From an uncultured Pseudoflavonifractor sp. (GTDB lineage: Bacteria; Bacillota; Clostridia; Oscillospirales; Oscillospiraceae): a stretch of DNA of 64,000 bases. Of this stretch, positions 55,510-63,771 are shown in pieces. The stretch's first letter is position 1. Every line of letters begins with the position of its first letter. The stretch is taken from the NCBI RefSeq assembly GCF_944387275.1, contig NZ_CALXEG010000003.1:1-64000 (forward strand), read 5' to 3'. The notes under the pieces were generated by a model. That model saw only the letters and a program-made list of their open reading frames with translations, had not been told where the DNA came from and did no database searches. The translations under genes were made by a program, and so were the position numbers.

Positions 55510-55538
55510 TTGACGAACGTTCCCGTTCAGGATAGACT
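55510..55538 (+). promoter_or_regulatory. Candidate promoter of the alpha/beta hydrolase gene
   Basis: TTGACG, 17-base spacer, TAGACT; the gene starts 92 bases downstream. No other strong promoter is evident in this gap. Confidence 0.4.
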
Positions 55539-55630
55539 GGTATCAGGACCACATTTCTCTCCCGCCCGCCGTTCCTCCGGCGGGATACACAGGGTTGTTC
55601 TTATTTTAACACAAAAGGAGTGGATTTTCC

Positions 55631-56569
55631 ATGGCGAATCTGCGTGAATTTACCTACCCCTCCAGCGACGGCATCCACCAGGTCCACGCCGCCGAGTGGA
55701 CGCCGGAAAACGGCGGCCCCAGGGCGGTGGTCCAGCTGGTCCACGGTATTTCGGAATATATTCTGCGGTACGACGGCTTTGCCCGTTTTCTGGCCGACCA
55801 CGGCTTTGTGGTGGTGGGCAACGACCACCTGGGCCACGGCGGCACCGCCACCGGTCCCGAGGAGTACGGTTTCCTGGCGGAAAAGGACGGCTGGGCCCAC
55901 ATCACCGACGATGTGCGCCTGCTGCGGGTGCTCACCGGCGAGCGGTACAGCGGCCTGCCCTACTTCCTGATGGGCCACTCCATGGGCTCCTTTGTGGCCC
56001 GCACCTACCTGATCCGCTGGCCCGGCACCCTGGACGGCTGCATCCTCTCGGGCACAGGCCAGGAGTCCGCCGCCACCGTGTCCTTCGGCAAGGCGGTGCT
56101 GGCCATGTTCGGCGCCATCCGGGGGTACCGCGTGCCCTGCAAGTTCTTCAACGACCTGTCCATTGGGATGTACAACCGGAAGTTCGCCCCCAACCGCACC
56201 GGCGCGGACTGGATCTCCCGAGACAACAACGTAGTGGACGCCTACGTGGCCGACCCCCTGTGCTCCTTCCTGCCCACGGCCGGCATGAGCCGGGACATGA
56301 TGGAGGGCCTCCAGTTCATCGCCGACCAGAACAACCTGGCCCGGATGGACCCGGAAACCCCCATCTACCTCTTCTCCGGCGACCAGGACCCGGTGGGCGC
56401 CATGGGCGAGGGCGTGCGGAAGGTGTACGGCTTCTTCCAGGACGCAGGCGTCCGGGACGTGACCATGAAGCTCTACCCCGGCGGACGCCACGAGATGCTC
56501 AACGAGACCAACCGGGACCAGGTCTACCAGGACGTGCTCGCCTGGCTGGAGGACCACATGAAGGCGTAA
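55631..56569 (+). CDS. Alpha/beta hydrolase (lysophospholipase/monoacylglycerol lipase type)
   Basis: The 312-residue cytosolic protein has the Hydrolase_4 layout: QLVHGISEYILRYDGFARFLADHG near 36, GNDHLGHGGTA, the nucleophile elbow GHSMGS with Ser117, a late Asp in LFSGDQDPVG and the catalytic His in YPGGRHEMLNE. These are hallmarks of monoacylglycerol lipase-like enzymes; the natural ester is not known. It is monocistronic between its promoter and a terminator shared with the DUF1273 gene. Confidence 0.93.
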   Translation: MANLREFTYPSSDGIHQVHAAEWTPENGGPRAVVQLVHGISEYILRYDGFARFLADHGFVVVGNDHLGHGGTATGPEEYGFLAEKDGWAHITDDVRLLRVLTGERYSGLPYFLMGHSMGSFVARTYLIRWPGTLDGCILSGTGQESAATVSFGKAVLAMFGAIRGYRVPCKFFNDLSIGMYNRKFAPNRTGADWISRDNNVVDAYVADPLCSFLPTAGMSRDMMEGLQFIADQNNLARMDPETPIYLFSGDQDPVGAMGEGVRKVYGFFQDAGVRDVTMKLYPGGRHEMLNETNRDQVYQDVLAWLEDHMKA

Positions 56570-56576
56570 AACACGC

Positions 56577-56614
56577 AGCGGAGCACCGGAATTCTCTCCG
56601 GTGCTCCGCTTTGT
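56577..56614. terminator. Terminator between the hydrolase and DUF1273 genes
   Basis: Arms AGCGGAGCACCGGA and complement around a loop of six bases; tails TTTGTC (plus) and GCGTGTTTT (minus) are modest. Confidence 0.8.
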
Positions 56615-57117
56615 CATATCTCCACGTCCAGAATATTCACTTCAAGTCCCTTTTTCATGGCGTAGGACAGGGTGTACATGGTGCCGCCCAGCACGCCGCC
56701 GTATACCGCAATGATCATGGACGACCGGTCCACCATGTACCGGTCCCGCCGCAGCATGCAGCCCCTGTCGTAGTGGTGCTGGACCATGGTCTCATAGTCG
56801 CACTGGGCAACCAGCCTGAAATACCGGTTCCGGTCCCGCTCCTTCCAGTGGGCGGCCTGCTCCTCGCAGGGCAGGGCGGCCTCCACGGTGACCCCGGGCC
56901 GCCGCTCCCGCAGGGCCAGGACCGCCTCGCAGAAATAGAAGTCCGCCCCCCGGGCCATGCCGCAGATGAAGTGGCGCATGCCCTTGTTATAGGCGTCCTC
57001 CAGGGCGGCTGCCAGCCGCTCCTTCAGCGCCACGCAGCGGGGGTCCCACTCGTCGTCCCGCCAGGGCAGCTTGTCGGGCCGGTGGCCCGTAAAACAGCAG
57101 GTGGTCTCTCGTTCCAT
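56614..57117 (-). CDS. DUF1273/YpsA-type SLOG-domain protein
   Basis: The 167-residue protein opens with CCFTGHRPDKLPW and carries GMARGADFYFCEAVLALRE (about 51-69) and a late IIAVYGGVLGGTMYTLSYA, the nucleotide-binding pattern of the SLOG superfamily to which YpsA/DUF1273 belongs. In B. subtilis YpsA affects cell division; the ligand is uncertain. SLOG proteins can also occur in phage-defence contexts, but no partner genes for that are visible. It is divergent from the FMN riboswitch. Confidence 0.9.
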   Translation of the reverse strand: MERETTCCFTGHRPDKLPWRDDEWDPRCVALKERLAAALEDAYNKGMRHFICGMARGADFYFCEAVLALRERRPGVTVEAALPCEEQAAHWKERDRNRYFRLVAQCDYETMVQHHYDRGCMLRRDRYMVDRSSMIIAVYGGVLGGTMYTLSYAMKKGLEVNILDVEI

Positions 57118-57229
57118 GGCGCTCTCCTCACTGGCTTCTTCATTTTCGTCGTGTCCATTCTAGTATATCCAGCGGCCCAAGTCAACGCCATATTCGAACA
57201 CCAGTGCGAAAACTTTTTTCAAAAAAGGC

Positions 57230-57257
57230 TTGCATTCTGTTTCACACACGCTATAAT
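57230..57257 (+). promoter_or_regulatory. Promoter of the FMN riboswitch-ribU transcript
   Basis: TTGCAT, 16-base spacer, TATAAT, ending 25 bases before the riboswitch. Confidence 0.75.
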
Positions 57258-57282
57258 AGCCTTAGAACAACTGAACAGAAAA

Positions 57283-57419
57283 TGTCTTCAGGGCAGGGTG
57301 AAAATCCCGATCGGCGGTATAGTCCGCGACCCGCAGCAATTGCGGCTGACCCGGTGCAACTCCGGGACCGACAGTGACGCGCACAACGCTCCACGCGCGA
57401 AGTCTGGATGGAAGAAGAT
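57283..57419 (+). ncRNA. FMN riboswitch (RFN element)
   Basis: The conserved blocks appear in order: TCTTCAGGGCAGGGTGAAA, TCCCGATCGGCGGTA, GTCCGCGACCCGC, CCGGTGCAACTCCGGGACCG, GACAGT and AGTCTGGATGGAAGAAGAT, with P1 formed by GTCTTC and GAAGAT. FMN binding should lower expression of the downstream riboflavin transporter. Confidence 0.97.
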
Positions 57420-57461
57420 GTGTTAATGCGATGGATGATACACCTCCTCCTTGATTGTATT

Positions 57462-57493
57462 TAACACCTGAAAGGCATTGCTTTTCAGGTGTT
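57462..57493 (+). promoter_or_regulatory. Expression-platform hairpin upstream of ribU
   Basis: AACACCTGAAAG pairs with CTTTTCAGGTGTT. There is no T run directly after it, and CACCTCCTCC (57440-57449) could sequester the ribosome site, so control may be translational rather than by termination. Confidence 0.5.
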
Positions 57494-57518
57494 ACTTTGC
57501 TTTCAGGAGTGTTTTTTT

Positions 57519-58229
57519 ATGTCCGTTATGTCCTCTTCCCTCCCCAATTCCAGCGCCAAGCGGCTGGATGTGCGCACTGTCGTCTGCACCGGTATGCTCT
57601 GCGCCATCGCCTATGTGGTCATGCTCGTATCCAAGACCATCTTTGCCCCCCTCACCGTGGTCGGGTTCCTCACCTTCGACATGAAGGACGTGATCATCGC
57701 CATCGGCGGCTTCCTGTACGGCCCCCTCAACGCCCTGTGCATCTCCGTGGTCACCTCCCTCATCGAGATGGTCACCGTCAGTGACACCGGCCCCATCGGC
57801 CTGCTGATGAACGTGCTGTCCACCATCGCCTTTGTCTGCCCCGCTGCCTTTATCTACAAGCGCCGTCAGAAGCTCTCCGCCGCCGTGGTGGGTCTGGTCA
57901 TCGGCGGCATCCTGATGACCGCCATCATGCTGCTGTGGAACTACCTCATCACCCCCCTGTACATGAATGTCCCCCGGGACGTGGTGGTCGCCATGCTGCC
58001 CACCGCCTTCCTCCCCTTCAACCTGGTCAAGGCCCTGATGAACGGCGCCCTCACCATGCTGATCTACAAGCCCGTTGTCACCGCCCTGCGGAAGGCCCGC
58101 CTGGTCCCCGAACATGAGAGCTCCAGCCAGGAGGCCCACAAGCGCAACACCATTGGTGTTACCATTGTGGCCATTATCCTGCTGGCCACTGCCGTGCTGC
58201 TGGGTCTGGTTCTGTCCGGCGTGATCTGA
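57519..58229 (+). CDS. ribU: Riboflavin ECF transporter S component RibU
   Basis: The 236-residue membrane protein has about six helices and RibU-type features: LTFDMKDVIIAIGGFLYGPLNAL (about 58-80), which lines the riboflavin pocket, and PFNLVKALMNGALTMLIYKP near the C-terminal half. A final helix (about 213-234) extends it slightly. It captures riboflavin and works with the shared EcfAAT module, which is not encoded here. ATG 57519 lies 9 bases after AGGAG. The FMN riboswitch upstream confirms the substrate; RibF converts the imported vitamin. Confidence 0.95.
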   Translation: MSVMSSSLPNSSAKRLDVRTVVCTGMLCAIAYVVMLVSKTIFAPLTVVGFLTFDMKDVIIAIGGFLYGPLNALCISVVTSLIEMVTVSDTGPIGLLMNVLSTIAFVCPAAFIYKRRQKLSAAVVGLVIGGILMTAIMLLWNYLITPLYMNVPRDVVVAMLPTAFLPFNLVKALMNGALTMLIYKPVVTALRKARLVPEHESSSQEAHKRNTIGVTIVAIILLATAVLLGLVLSGVI

Positions 58230-58243
58230 GCCCGCTTCTCTCT

Positions 58244-58280
58244 GCCCCGCCCGATCCTCTCTCCGGGCGGGGCATTTTTA
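58244..58280 (+). terminator. Terminator of ribU
   Basis: Arms GCCCCGCCCG and CGGGCGGGGC with a ten-base loop, then ATTTTTA. Confidence 0.85.
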
Positions 58281-58293
58281 TAGGCCGAATATA

Positions 58294-58305
58294 GAACATA
58301 AGTTT
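58294..58305. promoter_or_regulatory. LexA-like SOS box at dinB
   Basis: GAACATAAGTTT fits the Gram-positive LexA pattern GAAC-N4-GTTY and overlaps the first two bases of the -35 hexamer, so repressor binding would block transcription. Confidence 0.6.
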
Positions 58306-58332
58306 GACTTTTTCCATCCCGGAGGTTATACT
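58304..58332 (+). promoter_or_regulatory. Promoter of dinB
   Basis: TTGACT, 17-base spacer, TATACT. Confidence 0.7.
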
Positions 58333-58368
58333 GTTCTTGAGAAAGGCGGTACGAAAGGGGTGAATGCC

Positions 58369-59613
58369 ATGGACCGGACCATACTCCACTGTGACCTCAA
58401 CAGCTTCTACGCCTCGGTGGAGCTGCTCTCCCTGCCCGAGCTGCGGGAGAGCGGAAAGCCGGTGGCCGTGTGCGGCGACCCCACCTCCCGCCATGGCATC
58501 ATCCTGGCCAAGAACGAGCCCGCCAAGGCCATGGGGGTCAAGACCGCCGAGACCATCTGGCAGGCCAGGCAGAAGTGCCCCGATCTGGTGCTCCTCCCCG
58601 CCCACCGGGACCAATACCGGAAGTACTCCCGCATGGTCAACGCCATCTACGACCGGTTCACCGACCTGGTGGAGCCCTTCTCCATCGACGAGAGCTGGCT
58701 GGATATCACCGGCTCCATGCACCTGTGGGGCGGGGACGGAAAGGCCATTGCCGACCGCATCCGGGAGACGGTGAAGGCGGAGACCGGCCTGACCGTGTCG
58801 GTGGGGGTGTCCTTCAACAAGGTCTTTGCCAAGATGGGCAGCGACTACAAGAAGCCGGACGCCACCACGGTCATCACCCGGGAGAACTTCCGCCGGCTCC
58901 TCTGGCCCCTGCCGGTGACCGACCTGCTCTTTGTGGGCGGCGCGGCGGCCAAGGTGCTCCGCAGCTACGGCGTCCAGACCATCGGGGATCTGGCCCGGTT
59001 CGACCCCCAGGCCCTGGTGGCCATTCTGGGCAGGCAGGGCGCCGCCCTCCACAGCTACGCCGCCGGGACGGAGCACGAGCCGGTGATCCCCGCCCGGGAC
59101 CTGCCGCCCCCCAAGTCGGTGGGCAGCGGCCTCACCTTCCGGCGCAACCTGCTGGGGCTGGAGGACGTGCGCACCGGCCTGTCCGCCCTGTCCGACGAGG
59201 TGGCCGCCCGGCTGCGGCGGCACGGCCTCAAATGCACCACCGTGCAGGTCACCATCCGGGACCCCGGTTTCCGGGACATCTGCCGCCAGAAGCGGCTCCC
59301 CGCCCCCACCTATGTGTCCCGGGACATCGCCGACGCCGCCCTGGAGCTGCTGCTCTCCTCCTGGAACCTGAAGCAGCCCATCCGGGCCCTCACCGTCACC
59401 GGCCAGAATCTGGTGGACGAGGCCGACGCCGGGGAGCAGCTGGATCTGTTCGCCGCCAATGCCGCCCCCCACCGTGACAAGCTGGAGCGGCTGGAGCGGG
59501 CCATGGACAAGATCCGGGACAAGTACGGCGGCGGGGCCATCACCTTCGCCTCCACCGTCCGGGGCGAGGCCGGCAGCAGCCAGCGCCAGGACGACGTGCC
59601 CCCTGTGGACTGA
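58369..59613 (+). CDS. dinB: DNA polymerase IV (Y-family)
   Basis: DinB is an error-prone translesion polymerase. I use ATG 58369, 8 bases after GAAAGGGG, giving 414 residues; a GTG at 58360 overlaps that site. Palm residues appear in ILHCDLNSFYASVE (first catalytic Asp) and FSIDESWLDITG (Asp-Glu pair), with VSVGVSFNKVFAKMGSDYKKPD and the thumb/HhH segment PVTDLLFVGGAAAKVL. The little-finger domain follows. The C-terminal tail ends DDVPPVD, without an obvious QxxLF clamp motif at the extreme end; EQLDLF near 358 is a candidate. Confidence 0.94.
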   Translation: MDRTILHCDLNSFYASVELLSLPELRESGKPVAVCGDPTSRHGIILAKNEPAKAMGVKTAETIWQARQKCPDLVLLPAHRDQYRKYSRMVNAIYDRFTDLVEPFSIDESWLDITGSMHLWGGDGKAIADRIRETVKAETGLTVSVGVSFNKVFAKMGSDYKKPDATTVITRENFRRLLWPLPVTDLLFVGGAAAKVLRSYGVQTIGDLARFDPQALVAILGRQGAALHSYAAGTEHEPVIPARDLPPPKSVGSGLTFRRNLLGLEDVRTGLSALSDEVAARLRRHGLKCTTVQVTIRDPGFRDICRQKRLPAPTYVSRDIADAALELLLSSWNLKQPIRALTVTGQNLVDEADAGEQLDLFAANAAPHRDKLERLERAMDKIRDKYGGGAITFASTVRGEAGSSQRQDDVPPVD

Positions 59614-59616
59614 CAG

Positions 59617-59657
59617 AAAAACGCCCCGCCTGCCCATATTGGGCAGGCGGGGCGTCT
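59617..59657. terminator. Bidirectional terminator between dinB and the DUF362 gene
   Basis: Arms ACGCCCCGCCTGCCC and complement around ATATT, with AAAAA to the left, giving a good T run for the minus strand. Confidence 0.9.
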
Positions 59658-59671
59658 TGTCTCAGGGGTTT

Positions 59672-60802
59672 TTACTTCACGGTGATCAGCTCATAGGAGC
59701 GGGTGCCCAGGTCGATCTTCTCGGCGTGCTCCAGGCAGGCCTTCCACTCGGAGTCGGGCTCCAGGTTCTTGAAGTGGTCGTGGTGGTCGCAGAAGCCGGG
59801 GGCGTGCATCTTCTCATCCAGCTCGGAGCCGGGCAGAGGCTCCTGCCGCAGGCAGGCGTCGGCACAGGCCTGGTCCAGGGCCACCGGGTCAAAGGAGGCG
59901 AACATGCCCAGGTCGGGCAGCACCGGCACGTCGTTGCTGCCGTAGCAGTCGCACAGGGGGGACACGTCGATGACCAGGCTGATGTGGAAGCTGGGACGGC
60001 CGTCCACCACTGCCTTGGCGTACTCGGCCATCTTGCAGTCCAGAATGGCGTTGGTGTTATTCTCCAGGTTGGCAATGGCGTCGAAGTTGCAGGCGCCCAG
60101 GCAGCGGCCGCAGCCCACGCAGCGGTCGTGGTCAATGCGGGCCTTGCCGTCGGTACCGTCAAAGAAGATGGCGTCCTGGCCGCAGCTCCTGGCGCAGGCG
60201 TGGCACTTGCGGCACTTGCTCTCGTCCACCACCGGCTTGCCGGCATTGTGCTGCTCCATCTTGCCCGCACGGCTGCCGCAGCCCATGCCGATGTTCTTCA
60301 GGGCGCCGCCGAAGCCGGTGGCCCCATGGCCCTTGAAGTGGCTCAGGCTGATGAACACATCCGCGTCCATGATGGCACGGCCGATCTTGGCCTCCTTCAC
60401 GTACTCGCCGCCCACCACGGGGACGGCCACGTCGTCGGTACCCTTCACGCCGTCGCCGATGATGATGTGGCAGCCGGTGCTGAAGGGGCTGAAGCCGTTG
60501 GTATAGGCGGCGTTCAGATGGTCGTAGGCGTTCTTCCGCTGGCCCACGTAGAGGGTGTTGCAGTCGGTGAGGAAGGGCATGCCGCCCAGCTCCTTCACCA
60601 CGTCGGCCACCACCTTGGCCCAGTTGGGACGCAGGTAGGCCATGTTGCCCGGCTCGCCGAAGTGCATCTTGATGGCCACCAGCTTCTTCTCAAAGTCAAT
60701 GTCTCCAATGCCCGCGGTGCGGATCAGCTTCTCCAGCTTGGTCAGCTGGTTCTGGCCGGGCTTGGTGCGCATGCTGGTAAAATATACTTTTGCCTTTTCC
60801 AT
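59672..60802 (-). CDS. DUF362 protein with ferredoxin-type 4Fe-4S domain
   Basis: The 376-residue protein combines a DUF362 domain (KMHFGEPGNMAYLRP near 44, ISLSHFKGHGATGFGGALKNIGMGC-type segment near 150-175) with two 4Fe-4S clusters (CRKCHACARSCGQD near 194 and CVGCGRCLGACNFDA near 222). DUF362 proteins are common in anaerobes and are thought to take part in redox or metal-related steps; no reaction can be assigned. ATG 60802 follows AAAGGAG by 8 bases. Confidence 0.9.
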   Translation of the reverse strand: MEKAKVYFTSMRTKPGQNQLTKLEKLIRTAGIGDIDFEKKLVAIKMHFGEPGNMAYLRPNWAKVVADVVKELGGMPFLTDCNTLYVGQRKNAYDHLNAAYTNGFSPFSTGCHIIIGDGVKGTDDVAVPVVGGEYVKEAKIGRAIMDADVFISLSHFKGHGATGFGGALKNIGMGCGSRAGKMEQHNAGKPVVDESKCRKCHACARSCGQDAIFFDGTDGKARIDHDRCVGCGRCLGACNFDAIANLENNTNAILDCKMAEYAKAVVDGRPSFHISLVIDVSPLCDCYGSNDVPVLPDLGMFASFDPVALDQACADACLRQEPLPGSELDEKMHAPGFCDHHDHFKNLEPDSEWKACLEHAEKIDLGTRSYELITVK

Positions 60803-60878
60803 CACAATCTCTCCTTTATATCGCCGCCGGATGAGGCGGTCCCGGTTCCCGCTCCGGACCAGACCCTATCCGGTGTTG

Positions 60879-61415
60879 TTACTCCGTTTCCCCGGCGTCC
60901 TTCCTCCTGTCGGGCAGCAGATGGTTGATTCCCACCGCCACCACAATGCCCACAATGGTCTCCATCACCCGGAACAGGGTATAGAAGTACCGCTCCGGGC
61001 CGCCGTGGTTGAGAATCACCACGCACACCAGCACACTGCCGATGGAGCAGGCGCTCGGGCGGCGGATCAGATTGCATATCCACATGGTGAGAACAATGCC
61101 CATGCCGATCATGAGCCCCAGAAAAATAGGCTGCTCCACCAGGTCGTCCACAAACAGAATGACCAGGCCCACCAGGCCGCCGATACAGGTGCCGATGACC
61201 CGGGACACGCCCTGCCGCACCGACTGCGCCACCGAGCTCTGCATACAGATAACGGCCGCAATACAAGCGTAAAATGGTCCCACGTCTTTCAGCGGGTCAT
61301 ACTCCCCCACCGGCATTCTCAGCCAGAAGGGCAGAAAAATAAAGTAGCACAGCACCACAGCCACAGCGGTTTTCACCATGCGCATGCCTACGCCGGGGAC
61401 ATTGATTTTCTCCAC
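60879..61415 (-). CDS. Aromatic acid exporter/FUSC-like membrane protein
   Basis: The 178-residue protein has five or six membrane segments and the ArAE_1/FUSC-type pattern GMRMVKTAVAVVLCYFIF at the start, then FYACIAAVICMQSSVAQSVRQGVSRVIGTCIGGLVGL. The long cytoplasmic C-terminal part of full ArAE proteins is missing; this short form is common in Clostridia. Substrate unknown. It lies between ybaB and the DUF362 gene, all in the same direction. Confidence 0.85.
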   Translation of the reverse strand: MEKINVPGVGMRMVKTAVAVVLCYFIFLPFWLRMPVGEYDPLKDVGPFYACIAAVICMQSSVAQSVRQGVSRVIGTCIGGLVGLVILFVDDLVEQPIFLGLMIGMGIVLTMWICNLIRRPSACSIGSVLVCVVILNHGGPERYFYTLFRVMETIVGIVVAVGINHLLPDRRKDAGETE

Positions 61416-61479
61416 AAAGACCTCCTTGAGAGTGCGCGGAGGAGACAGGAAGCCCCTGTCTCCTCCGTATGGCTCGGAT

Positions 61480-61827
61480 TTAGAACGGCAGGTTCAGTCC
61501 GCCGGTAATCTGACGCATATTGTTGGCCATGTCGGTCTCCGCGCTGCGGATAGCCTCGTTCACGGCGGCCACGATCATGTCCTGGATCATCTCCACGTCC
61601 TCCGGGTCCACCGCCTCGGGGTCGATGGTCAGGGACACCAGTTCCCGCTTGCCGGTGACCGTGGCGGAGACCACGCCGCCGCCGGCCTGGGCGCTGTACT
61701 CCTTGGCCTCCAGCTCAGCCTGCATCTTCTGCATGTTCTCCTGCATCTTCTGGGCCTGCTTGATCATATTCATGTTGATGCCGCCGCCCATGCCGCCCAT
61801 TCCGGCGCGTCCAAAGCCTTTCGCCAT
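61480..61827 (-). CDS. YbaB/EbfC nucleoid-associated protein
   Basis: The 115-residue protein begins with a Gly/Met-rich stretch (GRAGMGGMGGGINMN), then the YbaB core NMIKQAQKMQENMQKMQAELEA and a three-stranded sheet with GVVSATVTGKRELVSLTIDPEAV. YbaB dimers bind DNA. It follows dnaX by 40 bases, the conserved dnaX-ybaB pairing; the usual next gene recR is absent and a FUSC-type gene stands there instead. Confidence 0.95.
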   Translation of the reverse strand: MAKGFGRAGMGGMGGGINMNMIKQAQKMQENMQKMQAELEAKEYSAQAGGGVVSATVTGKRELVSLTIDPEAVDPEDVEMIQDMIVAAVNEAIRSAETDMANNMRQITGGLNLPF

Positions 61828-61867
61828 GGTTCATTCTCCTTTCAGCCCGCCCTCCGGGCGGAAACTG

Positions 61868-63673
61868 TTATTTGATGATGATATTGTCAAACTGCTGCCC
61901 AAAGGCCAGCAGGTCGTCCAGCTTGTCGTGGGCCGGAGGGTCTGCCGCAGGTGCTGCCGGAGCGGCGCTCACCGGAGGCGCCTGGCCCACCGTCACCGTC
62001 ACCCGCATCTGTCCCCCCAGCCGGGCGGAGGCCGCCTGGGCCACCACGCTGAGGATGCCCGGCTTGTTGATCATGGACCGGGTGAAATCGCTCTCTGCGT
62101 ACAGGGTGAGCATGCTCCCCTCCGCCCGGCCCTGCACCATGGCGGGGTTGGACAGGAAGGTATACTCCCCCATGGGGATGCGCCCCTTCAGGGAGGCGAC
62201 CAGCTCGGGCCAGAATTCTCCCCCCGGAGCGCTCTGTGCCGCCGGGGCCGTCTGGACCGCAGTGGGCCGGGCCGGAGCGCTCTGTTGGGCCAGAGCCTGC
62301 CGGACCGGCTCCGCCGTCCGCTGAGGCTGGGCCGCCGGTCTGGCGGCTTTCTCTTCGGCAACCGGGTTTACCCGCTCTCCCGGCTCCTCCGGCAGAGGCG
62401 GGCGCTCCTCCTCCCAGGGAGGACGGTCCTCGCTCCGGGCAGGCGCCGTCTGTTTGGGCTGCTGCTGGGCCGCCGGGGCAGTCGTCTGCTTTGCCGGCGG
62501 GCTCTGGACCTGCTGTACGGGGATGGCTTCCCCCGACAGCCGCTCCTCCAGCCGGGTCAGCCGGGCATTCAGTCCGGCCGGGCTGGGGTCCAGGGTCTCG
62601 TCGCACAGCCGGATGAGGCACAGCTCCGCGTCGGTCCGCCGGTTGCCGCTGCGGGACAGGTCGGCGCTGGTGGCCTGGAGCTGGGTCAGGATCTGGGCCA
62701 GCCGGGCCGGGGTGAACAGCCGGTCCAGACGGCGGAGGGTGGTCTCGTCATATCCCCCTGTCAGCAGGGCGGCTCCGCTCTGGGGCGCGGTCTTGCGGAT
62801 CAGCAGGTCCCGGGCCAGGGCGGACAGCTCGTTCAGCAGGCTGCCCACGTCCTTGCCTGCGCCGTACAGCCGGGCCAGGGTCTCCAGGGCTCCGGCGGTC
62901 TCCTTTTTGGCGATCTGCTCCATCAGAGCAGCCGTCTCCAGGTTGCCCGCCAGGCCCAGGGCGGAGAGCACCTCCGCCTCGCCAATGGTGCCCGAGGGGT
63001 TGACGCACTGGTCCAGCAGGGACAGGGCGTCCCGCAGGCCGCCGTCTGCCAGCCGGGCCAGCAGGGCCGCGCCCTCGGCGGTCAGGCCGATGCCCTCCTG
63101 CTCCGCCACATAGCTCAGCCGCCGGGCGATGTCCCCGGTCAGAATCCGCTTGAAGGCGAACTGCTGGCACCGGGACTTGATGGTGGCCGGCACCTTGTGC
63201 AGCTCGGTGGTGGCCAGGATGAACATCAGGTGCTCCGGGGGCTCCTCCAGAATCTTCAGCAGGGCGTTGAAGGCGGCGGTGGACAGCATGTGTACCTCGT
63301 CCACGATGTACACCCGTTTGCGGACTGCGGCGGGGGTGTATACCGCCTCATCCCGCAGGGCGCGGACCTGATCCACGCCGTTGTTGGAGGCGGCGTCCAG
63401 CTCCAGCACGTCCAGGATGGAGCCGTTCTCAATGCCCAGACAGGAGGGGCACTGGTTGCAGGGATTGCCGTCCACCGGGTGCTCGCAGTTGACCGCCCGG
63501 GCCAGAATCTTGGCGCAGGTGGTCTTACCGGTGCCCCGGGTGCCGGTGAAGAGGTAGGCGTGGGACAGGCGACCGGTGGCCACCTGCCGCTTGAGGGTGT
63601 CGGTAATATGGCTCTGGCCCACCACATCGTCAAAGGTCCTGGGCCGCCACTTGCGGTAGAGCGCCTGATACAT
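61868..63673 (-). CDS. dnaX: DNA polymerase III subunits gamma/tau
   Basis: DnaX forms the clamp-loader ATPase and links polymerases at the fork. ATG 63673 follows GGGAGG; the open frame further upstream runs into the SRP RNA. The 601-residue protein starts MYQALYRKWRPRTFDDVVGQ and has Walker A GTRGTGKTT (44-52), the zinc cysteines C63, C72, C75 and C78, DEVHMLSTAAFNALLK (Walker B), and SRCQQFAFKRI (sensor/arginine finger). A Pro/Ala/Gln-rich linker (about 455-545) and a tau-type C-terminus follow. No frameshift signal for a gamma form was evident. Confidence 0.96.
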   Translation of the reverse strand: MYQALYRKWRPRTFDDVVGQSHITDTLKRQVATGRLSHAYLFTGTRGTGKTTCAKILARAVNCEHPVDGNPCNQCPSCLGIENGSILDVLELDAASNNGVDQVRALRDEAVYTPAAVRKRVYIVDEVHMLSTAAFNALLKILEEPPEHLMFILATTELHKVPATIKSRCQQFAFKRILTGDIARRLSYVAEQEGIGLTAEGAALLARLADGGLRDALSLLDQCVNPSGTIGEAEVLSALGLAGNLETAALMEQIAKKETAGALETLARLYGAGKDVGSLLNELSALARDLLIRKTAPQSGAALLTGGYDETTLRRLDRLFTPARLAQILTQLQATSADLSRSGNRRTDAELCLIRLCDETLDPSPAGLNARLTRLEERLSGEAIPVQQVQSPPAKQTTAPAAQQQPKQTAPARSEDRPPWEEERPPLPEEPGERVNPVAEEKAARPAAQPQRTAEPVRQALAQQSAPARPTAVQTAPAAQSAPGGEFWPELVASLKGRIPMGEYTFLSNPAMVQGRAEGSMLTLYAESDFTRSMINKPGILSVVAQAASARLGGQMRVTVTVGQAPPVSAAPAAPAADPPAHDKLDDLLAFGQQFDNIIIK

Positions 63674-63703
63674 GTTCCTCCCACCCCTTCTGCTTTTCAG
63701 GAT

Positions 63704-63742
63704 AAAAAAAGAGAGCGAGCGAGCCAAGTCGCTTCGCTCTCC
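63704..63742 (-). terminator. Terminator between SRP RNA and dnaX
   Basis: On the minus strand GGAGAGCGAAGCGA pairs with TCGCTCGCTCTC, followed by seven T. Confidence 0.88.
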
Positions 63743-63771
63743 GCACTGCCTTCCGCGTCCGGCGCAAGGCA

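Noticed and set aside
55510..55535. LexA-type box (CGAACGTTCCCGTTC) at the hydrolase promoter
   Set aside because: The two half-sites do not have the required four-base spacing.
56614..57117. SLOG-domain DUF1273 gene as part of a defence system
   Set aside because: No nuclease, effector or transmembrane partner is adjacent; its neighbours are housekeeping genes, so a YpsA-like role is the safer reading.
55696..57426. Plus-strand frame running from the hydrolase gene across the FMN riboswitch
   Set aside because: It crosses a terminator, the antisense DUF1273 gene and the riboswitch, and is out of frame with the real hydrolase.
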